Source: SZUA-309 sp965233675 (GTDB taxonomy: Bacteria > Pseudomonadota > Gammaproteobacteria > Pseudomonadales > Azotimanducaceae). From it: a DNA stretch of 64,000 nucleotides. The notes beneath the pieces are model-generated. The model had not been told where the DNA came from. It ran no database searches and saw only the letters and a list, made by a program, of their open reading frames with translations. A program made the translations under genes and the position numbers. The stretch spans positions 4,526,001-4,590,000 of the forward strand of contig OZ247498.1 of assembly GCA_965233675.1 (NCBI GenBank). The letters are read 5' to 3'. Of this stretch, positions 38,391 through 46,741 are shown piece after piece (positions within the stretch are counted from its first letter, which is position 1; every line of letters starts with the position of its first letter).

Positions 38391-39467
38391 GTGCGCAACC
38401 TGGACGTTCTGATCGTCGGTGGTGGTCCGGCGGGCCTGCTCGCCGGGCGGTTGTTGGAACGGCATGGCCTCGATTCACTTGTTCTGGAGGCACGCGTTAA
38501 AGCCGCGTCGCCCCAGTCCGCGCACGTCCACTTTTTCCCGGCCGGGTGCATCGAGAGGATCGAGCACTGGGTACCGGGCTTTGCCCAGACGCTCCGTGAG
38601 GAGGGCTGTCCCGGTGTGGATGCTGAGGGGTTTCTGAGCAGCAGCAGTGATGCACTGCTCGTGCCGTCGCGCAAACTTCTCGATCGCGTGTTGCGGATCT
38701 CCTGTGGTGGCCCCGATAGCGTCTCCTACAGAAAGGCGCTGACGTTCCGTCATACGGGCAGTGCCTGGCAGGTAAGGTGCGAAGGAGGCGAAGGAGGCAC
38801 CAGTTTGCGCGCCCGCTGGCTGATCGATGCCAGCGGTCAATCGCGGCGGACACTGCGCGCCATATCGCCGATGCTGAGCGGGTTACCCGTCCTCCACGAG
38901 GGTCCTGCCGCCAGTCATTACCTGTCAGTCAGGGTGCGAGGGCTCCGGCTTCCAGCGGACCGCGTGATCCTGCGCTCTCGTGGATCAATGGCCGGGCTCG
39001 GCGTGCTCGGGCTGCGGCTCGATTCCCGCACCTGGCAGATCACCGTGCAGCGGTCTGCCGAACTCGCCTGTCGAAGCTGGAATGATCTGATCGGGCTTCT
39101 GGATGAACCTCTGCGACATGCATTCGCTTCGCACGAGTGCTGTTCCACCCCTCGGGTATATGGGGGAGCCCGCAGCACCAGCCTGGATATCGGTTCCGGC
39201 AGTGGCCCGACGGGATGGATGGCCGTCGGCGACGCCCTGTTGTGCACCCCACCGTACCAGGGCAACGGATTCGCCAATCTCATCAGCCAACTCGAACTAC
39301 TGGATCGCGGCCTGGACAGAAACGACGACCTGGAAACCATTCGCCGGGATCTGGGCCGGCACGCCGGCTCGACCTGGCTCCAGGCCGCGCTGCTCGACAG
39401 CCTGCAGGGTGGCTGCCTGCAGCCATGGGCAACTGATAACTCAAGTGAACAGGGAGACAGGGTATGA
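38391..39467 (+). CDS. FAD-dependent oxidoreductase
   Basis: This 358-residue flavoprotein has the N-terminal dinucleotide-binding motif VLIVGGGPAGLLAGRLLERHG (about residues 5-25) and a second FAD contact VGDALLCTPPYQGNGFANLI (about 281-300). That is the layout of the PHBH-type monooxygenase and geranylgeranyl-reductase superfamily. The middle domain that would hold the substrate is divergent, so the substrate is unknown. It starts at GTG 38391 and overlaps the next gene by 4 bp. The coupling to the LPGDMF protein upstream and an exported LolA-like protein downstream is unusual. It has no signal peptide, so it would act in the cytoplasm before any export. Confidence 0.85.
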   Translation: MRNLDVLIVGGGPAGLLAGRLLERHGLDSLVLEARVKAASPQSAHVHFFPAGCIERIEHWVPGFAQTLREEGCPGVDAEGFLSSSSDALLVPSRKLLDRVLRISCGGPDSVSYRKALTFRHTGSAWQVRCEGGEGGTSLRARWLIDASGQSRRTLRAISPMLSGLPVLHEGPAASHYLSVRVRGLRLPADRVILRSRGSMAGLGVLGLRLDSRTWQITVQRSAELACRSWNDLIGLLDEPLRHAFASHECCSTPRVYGGARSTSLDIGSGSGPTGWMAVGDALLCTPPYQGNGFANLISQLELLDRGLDRNDDLETIRRDLGRHAGSTWLQAALLDSLQGGCLQPWATDNSSEQGDRV

Positions 39468-40930
39468 AGCTCAGAAGTGTGTATCGGGCAGCCCTCAGCA
39501 TTGCGCTCTGCCTGCTGGCCGTCCCGGCAGTGGCCGGGGAGAACGAGTTCGTAGGCGCTTTCGAAGAAATGATGCCTGATGTTTCCTATACGGCCGATCG
39601 GGAAACCACCATGAGCATGGGTTCGATGGAGCAGGAGATGACCTCTCGCATTGTCTACACGCCGGTTAAAGAGTGGGCTTCCACCCGTGTGCAGGGCATG
39701 AGTGGCACTGAAATCGTCACTGTGACCGATTATCAGACCGGCAAGCTGGTGACGTCGGTGCTGGGCGTGAACACCGTGAGTGAGATCGCACCCATGCAGT
39801 CACTGAATGGCGGGCAGGAAGGCGCATCTATCGAATTCGTCGGTGCATCGAGCATGAACGGTGTCCAGGTGAATGCCTACGATTTCAATCTGATTCAGCA
39901 GCAGGGTGAAAAGACCTACCGGTCGAAAGGCAGGCTTCTGCTCGATGACGAAGGCATTCCAAGGGTCGTGATATGGACGATCGAATCGGATGGGTCAGAC
40001 ACGATCCGGATGCGCCAGCAATTGAGCAACATTCAGATCGGGCCGGTGGACGAATCAAAATTCGCCGTGCTGGAGACCCCGGTTGGCAGCGGCGGCGCCA
40101 ATTCCATGGCTGCCGTGATCGAAGCGGCAAGAAAGGCAGAAAGCAGCGATGAAACTCCCTCTGCCAGCGGCGCTCAGCAGTACAGGTCCATCCAGGCCCG
40201 GTTGCGCGGCTGGCCAGGTGGGCAGGGCCGCCTGATTGACGACAACGGGACCGTAGTTGGCACCGTAGACGACAGTGGGAGTCTGTCGATCGCAGCTGCG
40301 GAAAAGCCGGCTGCTGGAGTCCATCCGATCCGCTCCGGTTATACGTGCGACGGCGCCACTCTCAGTGATCCGGCTGCCGGCTTTGCCGTGCTGGAAACGT
40401 TCACCGTCGTCGATGCGCTCAGCACTCCCCTCGGCGTCGTGAGCGCGGCGAGTTCGCCAGAGGTGCTGGCCTGGTGGGCCAACCCGGCAGAGAATTCAGC
40501 GGTGCCTGGTTTCAGGATCCGGCTCGTCTACGTAGATCGTCCGGTGCAATCCAGCGGTGTCTGCACGAGTGGTAGCGAAAGGCAGGAAAGGCGCCTCGAC
40601 TTTCAGACCGGCTGGAACATCGAGAAACACACGGTTGTCGAAGTGGGTGACAGCCCTTTCTTCCAGACGAAACAACCCGCCATGACGGTCTGGGAAACGC
40701 TGGAATCAGTCCCGTCCGGAACGATCTGGCAATACGAGGAGATGACATCGCGGCACCAGCAGGCACGAAAAAATGCCGGCAATCTGCCAGAGCCAGTGGA
40801 GGAAAATCTGGACACGGCACCGGATGCGGCGACCGGGCAATCCAGCCAGGAGGCAGCCCGCCCGGAGGCAGCCCGCCAGCAGGCGGGTGATAAGATCCGC
40901 AGAGGCATCGGCAGACTCTTCGGCAACTGA
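39464..40930 (+). CDS. Exported LolA-like protein with unknown second domain
   Basis: This 488-residue protein has a signal peptide (to about residue 25). Its first half has the curved beta-sheet pattern of LolA/outer-membrane lipoprotein-binding folds, such as FVGAFEEMMPDVSYTADRET and GRLLLDDEGIPRVVIWTIE. The second half (about 240-440) is unrecognised, has two Cys residues that could form a disulfide, and is followed by a charged tail. Residues 463-473 come from a 15-bp DNA repeat (EAARPEAARQ). It is translationally coupled (ATGA) to the flavoprotein. A role in binding a lipid or hydrophobic product is possible but unproven. Confidence 0.7.
   Translation: MKLRSVYRAALSIALCLLAVPAVAGENEFVGAFEEMMPDVSYTADRETTMSMGSMEQEMTSRIVYTPVKEWASTRVQGMSGTEIVTVTDYQTGKLVTSVLGVNTVSEIAPMQSLNGGQEGASIEFVGASSMNGVQVNAYDFNLIQQQGEKTYRSKGRLLLDDEGIPRVVIWTIESDGSDTIRMRQQLSNIQIGPVDESKFAVLETPVGSGGANSMAAVIEAARKAESSDETPSASGAQQYRSIQARLRGWPGGQGRLIDDNGTVVGTVDDSGSLSIAAAEKPAAGVHPIRSGYTCDGATLSDPAAGFAVLETFTVVDALSTPLGVVSAASSPEVLAWWANPAENSAVPGFRIRLVYVDRPVQSSGVCTSGSERQERRLDFQTGWNIEKHTVVEVGDSPFFQTKQPAMTVWETLESVPSGTIWQYEEMTSRHQQARKNAGNLPEPVEENLDTAPDAATGQSSQEAARPEAARQQAGDKIRRGIGRLFGN
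40849..40878 (+). repeat. 15-bp direct repeat near the 3' end of the LolA-like gene
   Basis: GGAGGCAGCCCGCCC at 40849-40863 is followed directly by GGAGGCAGCCCGCCA at 40864-40878, differing by one base. Together they encode EAARPEAARQ in the charged C-terminal tail. Confidence 0.85.
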
Positions 40931-40956
40931 TACGAACTTACAGGACAGGACACCGG

Positions 40957-41688
40957 ATGACAGAAACACTGAAGCCGCGAGGGTTTCTCTCGCTTTTCTT
41001 CCGGCATGCCGGTTTTCGATTGTTTTTCCTCGTTGTGGTCGGTGGCTTTGTCGGTGTTTTCGGCTATCTCAGCTTCCAGGAAGCCTCAGAATTTTCGGAG
41101 CGGGGGCAGGCTGTAGAGGCTGAGATTGTCAGCACGCAGCTGAAAAAGTGGCGCAGCGGCGGTACCAACGCCGCGACCCAGCAGGCCACGGTACGGTTTC
41201 TGGTTGATGGGAAGGAAATCTTCGCTTCTGCTCGAGTGGGTGACGACCTCTTCGAAAATGCCCGCCCGGGTGATGCTGTCGAGATCCTGTATCTGCCTGA
41301 AAATCCCAGGCAGATCGAGATCGAGCGTGGCACGAATTGGCAGATTGTCCTCATTCTGGGTGCGGTGGCGGCTGCTGTGATCGGACTCTGGCTGCTTCTT
41401 GCGGTTCGTGCTTTTCAATTTGCCAGGCAGGCGCTTCATGTGCGCAACCATGGCAGTCGATCGCAGGTGCCGGTGGTCGAGCACAAGGCACCACTTTTCA
41501 CCAGCAACAAGAAGCCCAAAACCTGTCTGGTCTGGCGGGACAGCGCTGGCAGGGAATGCTCATCCCTGCCTATCCCGGATGATCAGGCAAACGAGTACCC
41601 GATCGGCAGAGAGATCGCCATTTACGAGCTGCCGGATCCCGAGTTCATATCCGTCTGGGAAGGGGATGTAGGTCACGCCCGTGGCTGA
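40957..41688 (+). CDS. DUF3592 membrane protein
   Basis: This 243-residue protein has two membrane helices, FLVVVGGFVGVFGYLSF (about 24-40) and IVLILGAVAAAVIGLWLLLA (about 129-148). They flank a domain with ATVRFLVDGKEIFASARVG and DAVEILYLPENPRQIEIE, the DUF3592 signature. The C-terminal tail is soluble and contains KTCLVWRDSAG. The family has no established activity. It lies 26 bp after the LolA-like gene and overlaps the NUDIX gene by 8 bp, so it is part of the same operon. Confidence 0.8.
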   Translation: MTETLKPRGFLSLFFRHAGFRLFFLVVVGGFVGVFGYLSFQEASEFSERGQAVEAEIVSTQLKKWRSGGTNAATQQATVRFLVDGKEIFASARVGDDLFENARPGDAVEILYLPENPRQIEIERGTNWQIVLILGAVAAAVIGLWLLLAVRAFQFARQALHVRNHGSRSQVPVVEHKAPLFTSNKKPKTCLVWRDSAGRECSSLPIPDDQANEYPIGREIAIYELPDPEFISVWEGDVGHARG

Positions 41689-42112
41689 ACGGGAACGGTT
41701 CCCCGTCGTGGTGCACGTGCTGCTGGAGTGCGAGGGTAAGGTGGCGCTGCTGAAACGGGCCAATACCGGATTCATGGATGGCTACTACGCACTGCCTGGC
41801 GGGCATCAGGAGCAGGGCGAGTCCATTTCAGAGACGGCCCGGCGGGAGCTGACCGAAGAGCTCGGTGTGGAAGCGATCGAGATCGAACCACTGTGCGTGC
41901 TGCCCTACCGGTCCGGCCGCCATCAGGGCACCAACTTTCTGTTCCGCTGCCTCGAATGGGCGGGTGAGCCGGTGATCAACGAACCGGCGCTGTTTGCCGA
42001 GCTGGTCTGGGCGGCACCGGACGACCTGCCGCAGCCCACCGCGGACTGGATTCCATCGGCCCTCGAGCTCGCGGCAGCCGGGGGCTGGTATCTGGAGATG
42101 CACTGGGACTGA
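41681..42112 (+). CDS. NUDIX hydrolase
   Basis: This 143-residue protein has a complete Nudix box, GGHQEQGESISETARRELTEE followed by LGV (about residues 40-63), with the metal-binding Glu residues in place. It would hydrolyse a nucleoside diphosphate linked to another group, but the substrate cannot be predicted. It starts at GTG 41681 inside the end of the DUF3592 gene and closes the plus-strand operon. Confidence 0.88.
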   Translation: MAERERFPVVVHVLLECEGKVALLKRANTGFMDGYYALPGGHQEQGESISETARRELTEELGVEAIEIEPLCVLPYRSGRHQGTNFLFRCLEWAGEPVINEPALFAELVWAAPDDLPQPTADWIPSALELAAAGGWYLEMHWD

Positions 42113-42212
42113 TCCGGCTGGACGGAGGCGGGGATATGGGGAGTGGGATTAGCGGGCGACTTTTCTTACAATGCGCGCCCCCTTTGAGACACGTTGATTG
42201 GAGAATTCCTGC

Positions 42213-43190
42213 ATGAAAGCCCCGGTGCGAGTTACCGTTACGGGCGCGGCTGGCCAGATCGGCTATGCGCTCCTCTTCAGAATTGCTTCCGGCGAGATGC
42301 TGGGCAAAGACCAGCCCGTCATCCTGCAGCTGCTGGAAATCACGCCCGCTCTGGACGCGCTCAAGGGCGTTGTGATGGAGATCGAGGACTGCGCCTTCCC
42401 GCTGGTGCAGGAAATGATTCCAACCGACGATGCCAACGTCGCCTTCAAGGATACGGATTTCGCCCTGCTGGTCGGCTCCCGACCGCGCGGCCCGGGCATG
42501 GAGCGTAAAGACCTGATCGAGGCCAACGCGGCGATTTTCTCCGTACAGGGCAAGGCGCTCAATGATCACGCCAGCCGGGATGTGAAGATCCTGGTCGTGG
42601 GGAATCCGGCGAACACCAACAGCCTGATTGCTCAGCGCAATGCACCGGATCTGGACCCGCGTCAGTTCACGGCCATGACCCGACTGGATCACAATCGGGC
42701 CATTGCACAGCTTGCCGGCAAGACCGGCAAGCACGTGACGGATGTGAAGGACCTGGCGATCTGGGGTAATCACTCCGCGACGCAGTATCCGGACATCCAC
42801 GAAGCCACGGTGGCTGGAGAGCGCGCCATGAGCCTGGTGGACATGGCCTGGTACGAAAACGACTTCATCCCCACGGTGCAACAGCGTGGGGCGGCCATCA
42901 TCGACGCACGTGGCGCTTCCAGCGCCGCATCCGCGGCCAATGCGGCCATCGACCACATGCACGACTGGGCGCTGGGTAGCGACGGCGTGGTCAGCATGGG
43001 TGTCTATTCGGATGGCAGCTACGGCGTGGAGCCCGGTCTCATCTACTCATTCCCGGTCACCTGCGCGAACGGTGACTGGCAGATTGTTCAGGGATTGGAG
43101 ATCAACGAGTTCAGTCAGGCGAAGATGGACGCCACTGCTGCTGAACTGATCGAGGAGCGGGACGCAGTCGCACATCTGCTGCCGTCCTAG
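42213..43190 (+). CDS. mdh: Malate dehydrogenase
   Basis: This is the TCA-cycle NAD-dependent enzyme. The 325-residue protein matches the long cytosolic-type MDH (as in Xanthomonadaceae and Burkholderiales) rather than the E. coli type. Features are VTVTGAAGQIGYALLFRIASG at the N-terminus, the substrate arginines in SRPRGPGMERKDL, NPANTNSLIA, and the catalytic His in WGNHSATQYPD. The ATG at 42213 follows TTGGAG. A possible -10 element TACAAT lies at 42167-42172 but the -35 is weak. A terminator-like hairpin follows. Confidence 0.97.
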   Translation: MKAPVRVTVTGAAGQIGYALLFRIASGEMLGKDQPVILQLLEITPALDALKGVVMEIEDCAFPLVQEMIPTDDANVAFKDTDFALLVGSRPRGPGMERKDLIEANAAIFSVQGKALNDHASRDVKILVVGNPANTNSLIAQRNAPDLDPRQFTAMTRLDHNRAIAQLAGKTGKHVTDVKDLAIWGNHSATQYPDIHEATVAGERAMSLVDMAWYENDFIPTVQQRGAAIIDARGASSAASAANAAIDHMHDWALGSDGVVSMGVYSDGSYGVEPGLIYSFPVTCANGDWQIVQGLEINEFSQAKMDATAAELIEERDAVAHLLPS

Positions 43191-43207
43191 TCGCTTCGGG
43201 CCGCTCT

Positions 43208-43228
43208 GGCCGCTTGTCAGCGGCCTTT
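43208..43228 (+). terminator. Terminator-like hairpin after mdh
   Basis: GGCCGCT (43208-43214) and AGCGGCC (43219-43225) form a perfect 7-bp stem around TGTC, followed by TTT. It overlaps the last codons of the convergent crotonase gene. The short T-run makes it a modest terminator. Confidence 0.6.
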
Positions 43229-43957
43229 GAAGTTCGGCGTACGCTTCTCCGCGAACGCACGCCGGCCTTCTGCTCCATCCTCACTGGTACGCACCGCGAG
43301 CAGCCGCTCGCGGCTGATGGCGCCCGCTTCCGCCGGGCTCTGATTGAGGGTGGCGAGGGAAAACGCCTTCAGGGTCTCCACTACCAGCGGCGCCGAGTGA
43401 CGGAGAATCTCCGCCCATTCCATGGCGGCGTTCAGTTCCTCGCCTTTCGCCACCACGCGATTCACCATGCCGATTTCCCGGGCTCGCTCGGCGGGCAGAT
43501 CCTGGCCGAGTAACATGAATTCCATGGCCGCCTTGTGCGGGATTCGCGCAACCGCGCTGGCGATCAGACCGCCGGTGAAGCCGAGTTGGGCCTCCGGGTA
43601 CTTGAATACGGTGGTCTCGGAAGCGATCACGAGATCGCACATCTGGACGATGACGTAGGCGCCGCCGATGCACCAGCCATGCAGGGCGGCGATGATCGGT
43701 TTGCGGGTAGCCACACCAACCCCCGGCACCCCTTCCCACATTTCAGCCGGGGGGTTTTTGATATCGGCGCCCACGGAGAAGGCCCGATCTCCCGCCGCGT
43801 GCAGGATCGCCACACGATCGTCGGATTCTTCGAGCTGGATCCAGGCGTTTTTCAATCCCTGAATCACGTCCTCGTTCAGAGCGTTCATTCTGTCCGGACG
43901 GTTGATGGTGACGATGGCGACCCCGTCCTGCGATTCATAGGTGACGACGTCGGTCAT
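43217..43957 (-). CDS. Enoyl-CoA hydratase/isomerase family protein (first)
   Basis: This 246-residue crotonase keeps both classic catalytic glutamates: E122 (KYPEAQLG) and E146 (KAAMEFML), aligned by eye with Glu144 and Glu164 of rat enoyl-CoA hydratase. The oxyanion-hole regions are FSVGADIK (60-67) and LHGWCIGGA (92-100). It is a good candidate for a true hydratase; the acyl-CoA substrate is unknown. Its start overlaps the second crotonase stop by 4 bp (ATGA), so the two are coupled, with this gene second in the transcript. Confidence 0.88.
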   Translation of the reverse strand: MTDVVTYESQDGVAIVTINRPDRMNALNEDVIQGLKNAWIQLEESDDRVAILHAAGDRAFSVGADIKNPPAEMWEGVPGVGVATRKPIIAALHGWCIGGAYVIVQMCDLVIASETTVFKYPEAQLGFTGGLIASAVARIPHKAAMEFMLLGQDLPAERAREIGMVNRVVAKGEELNAAMEWAEILRHSAPLVVETLKAFSLATLNQSPAEAGAISRERLLAVRTSEDGAEGRRAFAEKRTPNFKGR

Positions 43958-44811
43958 TGCTCTTTCTCCAGCCAGGCATTGAAGTTGGGGTCCCGCTTCT
44001 CGTGGAACGCGGTTACCCCTTCGCGGGCATCGGGATGATGATCGGTGATGGCGGTCTTCGCGGCGATCTCATCGAGCGCCTGGCTCCAGGTGAGTTCCGC
44101 CGCGTTGTAGACAGAGCGTTTCAGCAGGCGCATCGACGCTTGAGGGCCATTGGCGAGTTCACGTGCCCAGGCCTCGGCCCGGTCGCCGAGTGCCTCCGCC
44201 GGCACCACTTCGTTCACCAGGCCGAGTTCGAGGGCCTCTGCGGCATCGACGATCCGCTTTTTCATCAGGAATTCGAGGGTTCTGGAAACACCCATCTGCT
44301 GTACCAGCAGGTATTGGCCGCCTTCGTCGGGCAGCAGTCCGAAGCGCAGGGTGGCGGAACCCATGCGGGCCGAATCGGCGGCAATCCGGAAGTCACATGC
44401 CAGCGCCAGCGAAAAGCCGGTCTGAATGGCGACACCGTTGATGGCGGCAACCGTCAGTTTGTCCAGATTGCGGATGGTGGTGTTCAACTGCTGGGAAATG
44501 GTTCTGAGGCCGTTATAGGTCCCCAGAGCGTTGTCGTGACCCGCGGGGATGGGCGGCACCAGTGCTTCGCCCGGCAGGTCTGCGCCCTGGTAGGCCTTCA
44601 GGTCATCGCCGGCGCAGAACGCCCGGCCGGTACCCGTGAAGACGAGCACCCGGATCCGGTTGTCCATCTGCGCCTGGGTGATGGCCTCTATGAGGTCCCG
44701 CTTGATCGCCGTGGTCATGCCGTTCAGCCGTTCCGGCGTGTTGAACTGAAACCAGGCGATGCCGGGTGATTTCACACTGAGCTCGAAGCCCGTGAACTGG
44801 CCACTGTCCAT
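43954..44811 (-). CDS. Enoyl-CoA hydratase/isomerase family protein (second)
   Basis: This 285-residue crotonase has lost the first catalytic Glu: the site aligned with Glu144 is T154 (MGSATLRFGL). It has instead D162-E163 in LLPDEGG and E180 (RTLEFLMKK), a pattern seen in isomerase-type members such as PaaG. The oxyanion segment is also altered to GVAIQTGFSLAL, where GGG is usual. It is therefore probably not a hydratase. It is the upstream gene of the pair and is convergent with mdh through the first crotonase. Confidence 0.85.
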   Translation of the reverse strand: MDSGQFTGFELSVKSPGIAWFQFNTPERLNGMTTAIKRDLIEAITQAQMDNRIRVLVFTGTGRAFCAGDDLKAYQGADLPGEALVPPIPAGHDNALGTYNGLRTISQQLNTTIRNLDKLTVAAINGVAIQTGFSLALACDFRIAADSARMGSATLRFGLLPDEGGQYLLVQQMGVSRTLEFLMKKRIVDAAEALELGLVNEVVPAEALGDRAEAWARELANGPQASMRLLKRSVYNAAELTWSQALDEIAAKTAITDHHPDAREGVTAFHEKRDPNFNAWLEKEQ

Positions 44812-44932
44812 ATCTCTCCCTCCCTCTCGGCGACCGTTTGACGACCGGGCTGCGTCCTCAGTCGACGTTCAGCGGCCAGTCAGCAATGTCAGTTATCATC
44901 GGGTCTTTGTTCGATGGATGCCAGGAGTACGG

Positions 44933-45502
44933 ATGCAGCGCGTCACAGCCAGATGGGCCATGATCATGGCCGGTTTCGCGCTGACGGTCAGCGTGAGCGC
45001 TTCCGACGCGCCGGCCAGAGAAGCCGTCTACGGGATCTGGGCAACTTCCGGCACCATGATCGAGGTCGGACCGACGGCAGACGGTGGCCTGAGCGCGGTG
45101 ATCGTCGCGTTGAAGAATCCCCTGTGGCGGCAAAAGGATGGTGTTGGCGTGGTGGGCGAGCCGAAAACCGATCTGCACAACCCGGACGAGACCCTGAAGC
45201 AGCGCCCGTTCATCGGTCTGCAGATGCTGAGTGACTACAGCTTCCGGAAGGGTAAATGGCGGGGCAAACTCTATCTGCCTGCCAATGGCACCACCTGGAC
45301 GTCGACCGCCTGGGTGAAGAACGGCGTGCTGCGAATCCGTGGCCACATCGGTGTGCCGCTGCTCGGAAAGACCCAGAAATTCCAACCGCTGGCCAGTTGC
45401 AACGAAGACATCCTGCGCATGCTGCGCCAGGCTGAAATGACGGGCACGCCCTGCGACGATGCCCTCGCAACACTCGCAACAGAAGAGGTGGCTTCCGAAT
45501 GA
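44933..45502 (+). CDS. DUF2147 exported protein (first)
   Basis: This 189-residue protein has a signal peptide (to about residue 22) and a DUF2147 domain: VYGIWATSGTMIEVGPT, the central FIGLQMLSDYSF, GKWRGKLYLPANGTTWTS and LRIRGHIGVPLLGKTQKFQPL. The family is secreted and of unknown function. The start at 44933 follows CCAGGAG at good spacing; an ATG at 44918 is possible. It is divergent from the crotonases and overlaps the second DUF2147 gene by 4 bp. Confidence 0.88.
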   Translation: MQRVTARWAMIMAGFALTVSVSASDAPAREAVYGIWATSGTMIEVGPTADGGLSAVIVALKNPLWRQKDGVGVVGEPKTDLHNPDETLKQRPFIGLQMLSDYSFRKGKWRGKLYLPANGTTWTSTAWVKNGVLRIRGHIGVPLLGKTQKFQPLASCNEDILRMLRQAEMTGTPCDDALATLATEEVASE

Positions 45503-46008
45503 ATCGAGCCGTTGTCTTCGCCGCGGCCTGGATGGCCGGGCTGCTGACTTCAGCTGCCTGGTCCGATGAATCCGAGGTGTTCGGCATATGGTCCGGCGGT
45601 GATTCCCTGGTGGAAGTGCGCCAGGAGGGCGAACGCCTGAGCATGAAGGTGCTGGCCATACGCGATGCCGTCTATGGGCCGGACGAAAGTCCCGGTGAGC
45701 CCGGCGCCCCTCGGCGGGATGACAACAATCCGGAGCCGGCACTGCAAGCGCGACTGCTGGTGGGGATGGAACTGCTTTCCGACTACCGATGGTCGGGTAA
45801 ACGCTGGGAAGGAAAGATCTACGATCCAGGCTCCGGCAATACCTATTCGTCCCGGATGTCGCTGGACGGAGAGCGGCTGAAGATGCGCGGCTACATCGGC
45901 GTCCCCATGCTCGGCCGGACCCAGCACTTCGTTCCCGTGCGGGCCTGCGAACCGGAGGTGGCCGCCATGGCGGCAGCGTCGGAGATCGAACTGGCGCTTT
46001 GCGACTGA
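45499..46008 (+). CDS. DUF2147 exported protein (second)
   Basis: This 169-residue paralogue of the preceding protein shares FGIWSGGDSLVEVR, MELLSDYRWSGKRWEGKIYD and KMRGYIGVPMLGRTQHF with it. It has its own signal peptide (about 1-22). The ATGA overlap indicates coupled expression. The two differ mainly in a short segment between the N-terminal strand and the LSDY block. Confidence 0.88.
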   Translation: MNRAVVFAAAWMAGLLTSAAWSDESEVFGIWSGGDSLVEVRQEGERLSMKVLAIRDAVYGPDESPGEPGAPRRDDNNPEPALQARLLVGMELLSDYRWSGKRWEGKIYDPGSGNTYSSRMSLDGERLKMRGYIGVPMLGRTQHFVPVRACEPEVAAMAAASEIELALCD

Positions 46009-46013
46009 CCCGA

Positions 46014-46712
46014 TCAGCCGCCCATGATCATCTTCCAGGTTTCCAGGTCGTTGATCTTCAGGTAGGTGTTCTGCTGTTTGGTCTCGCCCAGGGTTGCGTT
46101 GGGCACATGACCGTAATTGTGGCCAGGCAGCAGCAGGGTTTCGTCCGGGAGTTCGGCGAGTTTTCTTAGGCTGCGATACATGTCCTCGGTATCCGAACCG
46201 GGCAGATCGACCCGGCCACAGCCATTGATGAACAGCGTGTCACCTGAGACCAGCGTCTCCTTGATCCGGAAACACTGGGAACCGGGCGTGTGCCCGGGCG
46301 TATGCAGGAACTCCACATCCACATCACCTATGGAAAGCGTGTCTCCGGAGGAAACCCGGACCATGTCGTTGTCTGAAATGCCGGTGACTTTCTTCAGGCC
46401 ATCCGCTTCCTCTTTGTGCACGTAGATCTTCAATCCCTGTTTTTCGAGCAGCTCAGACACCCCTTCGATACTGTGGCCGCCCATGCTGCCGCCGCAGTGA
46501 TCCGGGTGATAGTGCGTCACCAGGGCGCCTTTCAGCTGGTAGTCCCGTTCGGCGATATGACTCATGAGGCTGTCGATGTCCCAGGCCGGATCGACGATCA
46601 CCACTTCCCGGGTGGAACGGGAACCCACCAGATAAGTGAAGTTCTGCATGGGACCGATTTCGATCTGCTCGATGATGAGTTCCTGTTCATGATCCTGGGC
46701 GGATTCCACCAT
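46014..46712 (-). CDS. MBL-fold metallo-hydrolase
   Basis: This 232-residue member of the metallo-beta-lactamase superfamily has the metal motif THYHPDHCGG, with downstream histidines in LHTPGHTPGSQ and LLPGHNYG and an Asp in VSGDTLFI. That is a dinuclear-metal pattern like glyoxalase II and related hydrolases. The exact substrate is unknown. It starts at 46712 behind GAGGAGACG and lies downstream of the phosphoesterase gene on the same strand. Confidence 0.88.
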   Translation of the reverse strand: MVESAQDHEQELIIEQIEIGPMQNFTYLVGSRSTREVVIVDPAWDIDSLMSHIAERDYQLKGALVTHYHPDHCGGSMGGHSIEGVSELLEKQGLKIYVHKEEADGLKKVTGISDNDMVRVSSGDTLSIGDVDVEFLHTPGHTPGSQCFRIKETLVSGDTLFINGCGRVDLPGSDTEDMYRSLRKLAELPDETLLLPGHNYGHVPNATLGETKQQNTYLKINDLETWKMIMGG

Positions 46713-46741
46713 GGCGTCTCCTCGGTGCGCTGGCTGTTCTG

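Noticed and set aside
42144..42172. Sigma-70 promoter for mdh
   Set aside because: The TACAAT element is good but the upstream hexamer TGGGAT does not match a -35, so it is not listed as a feature.
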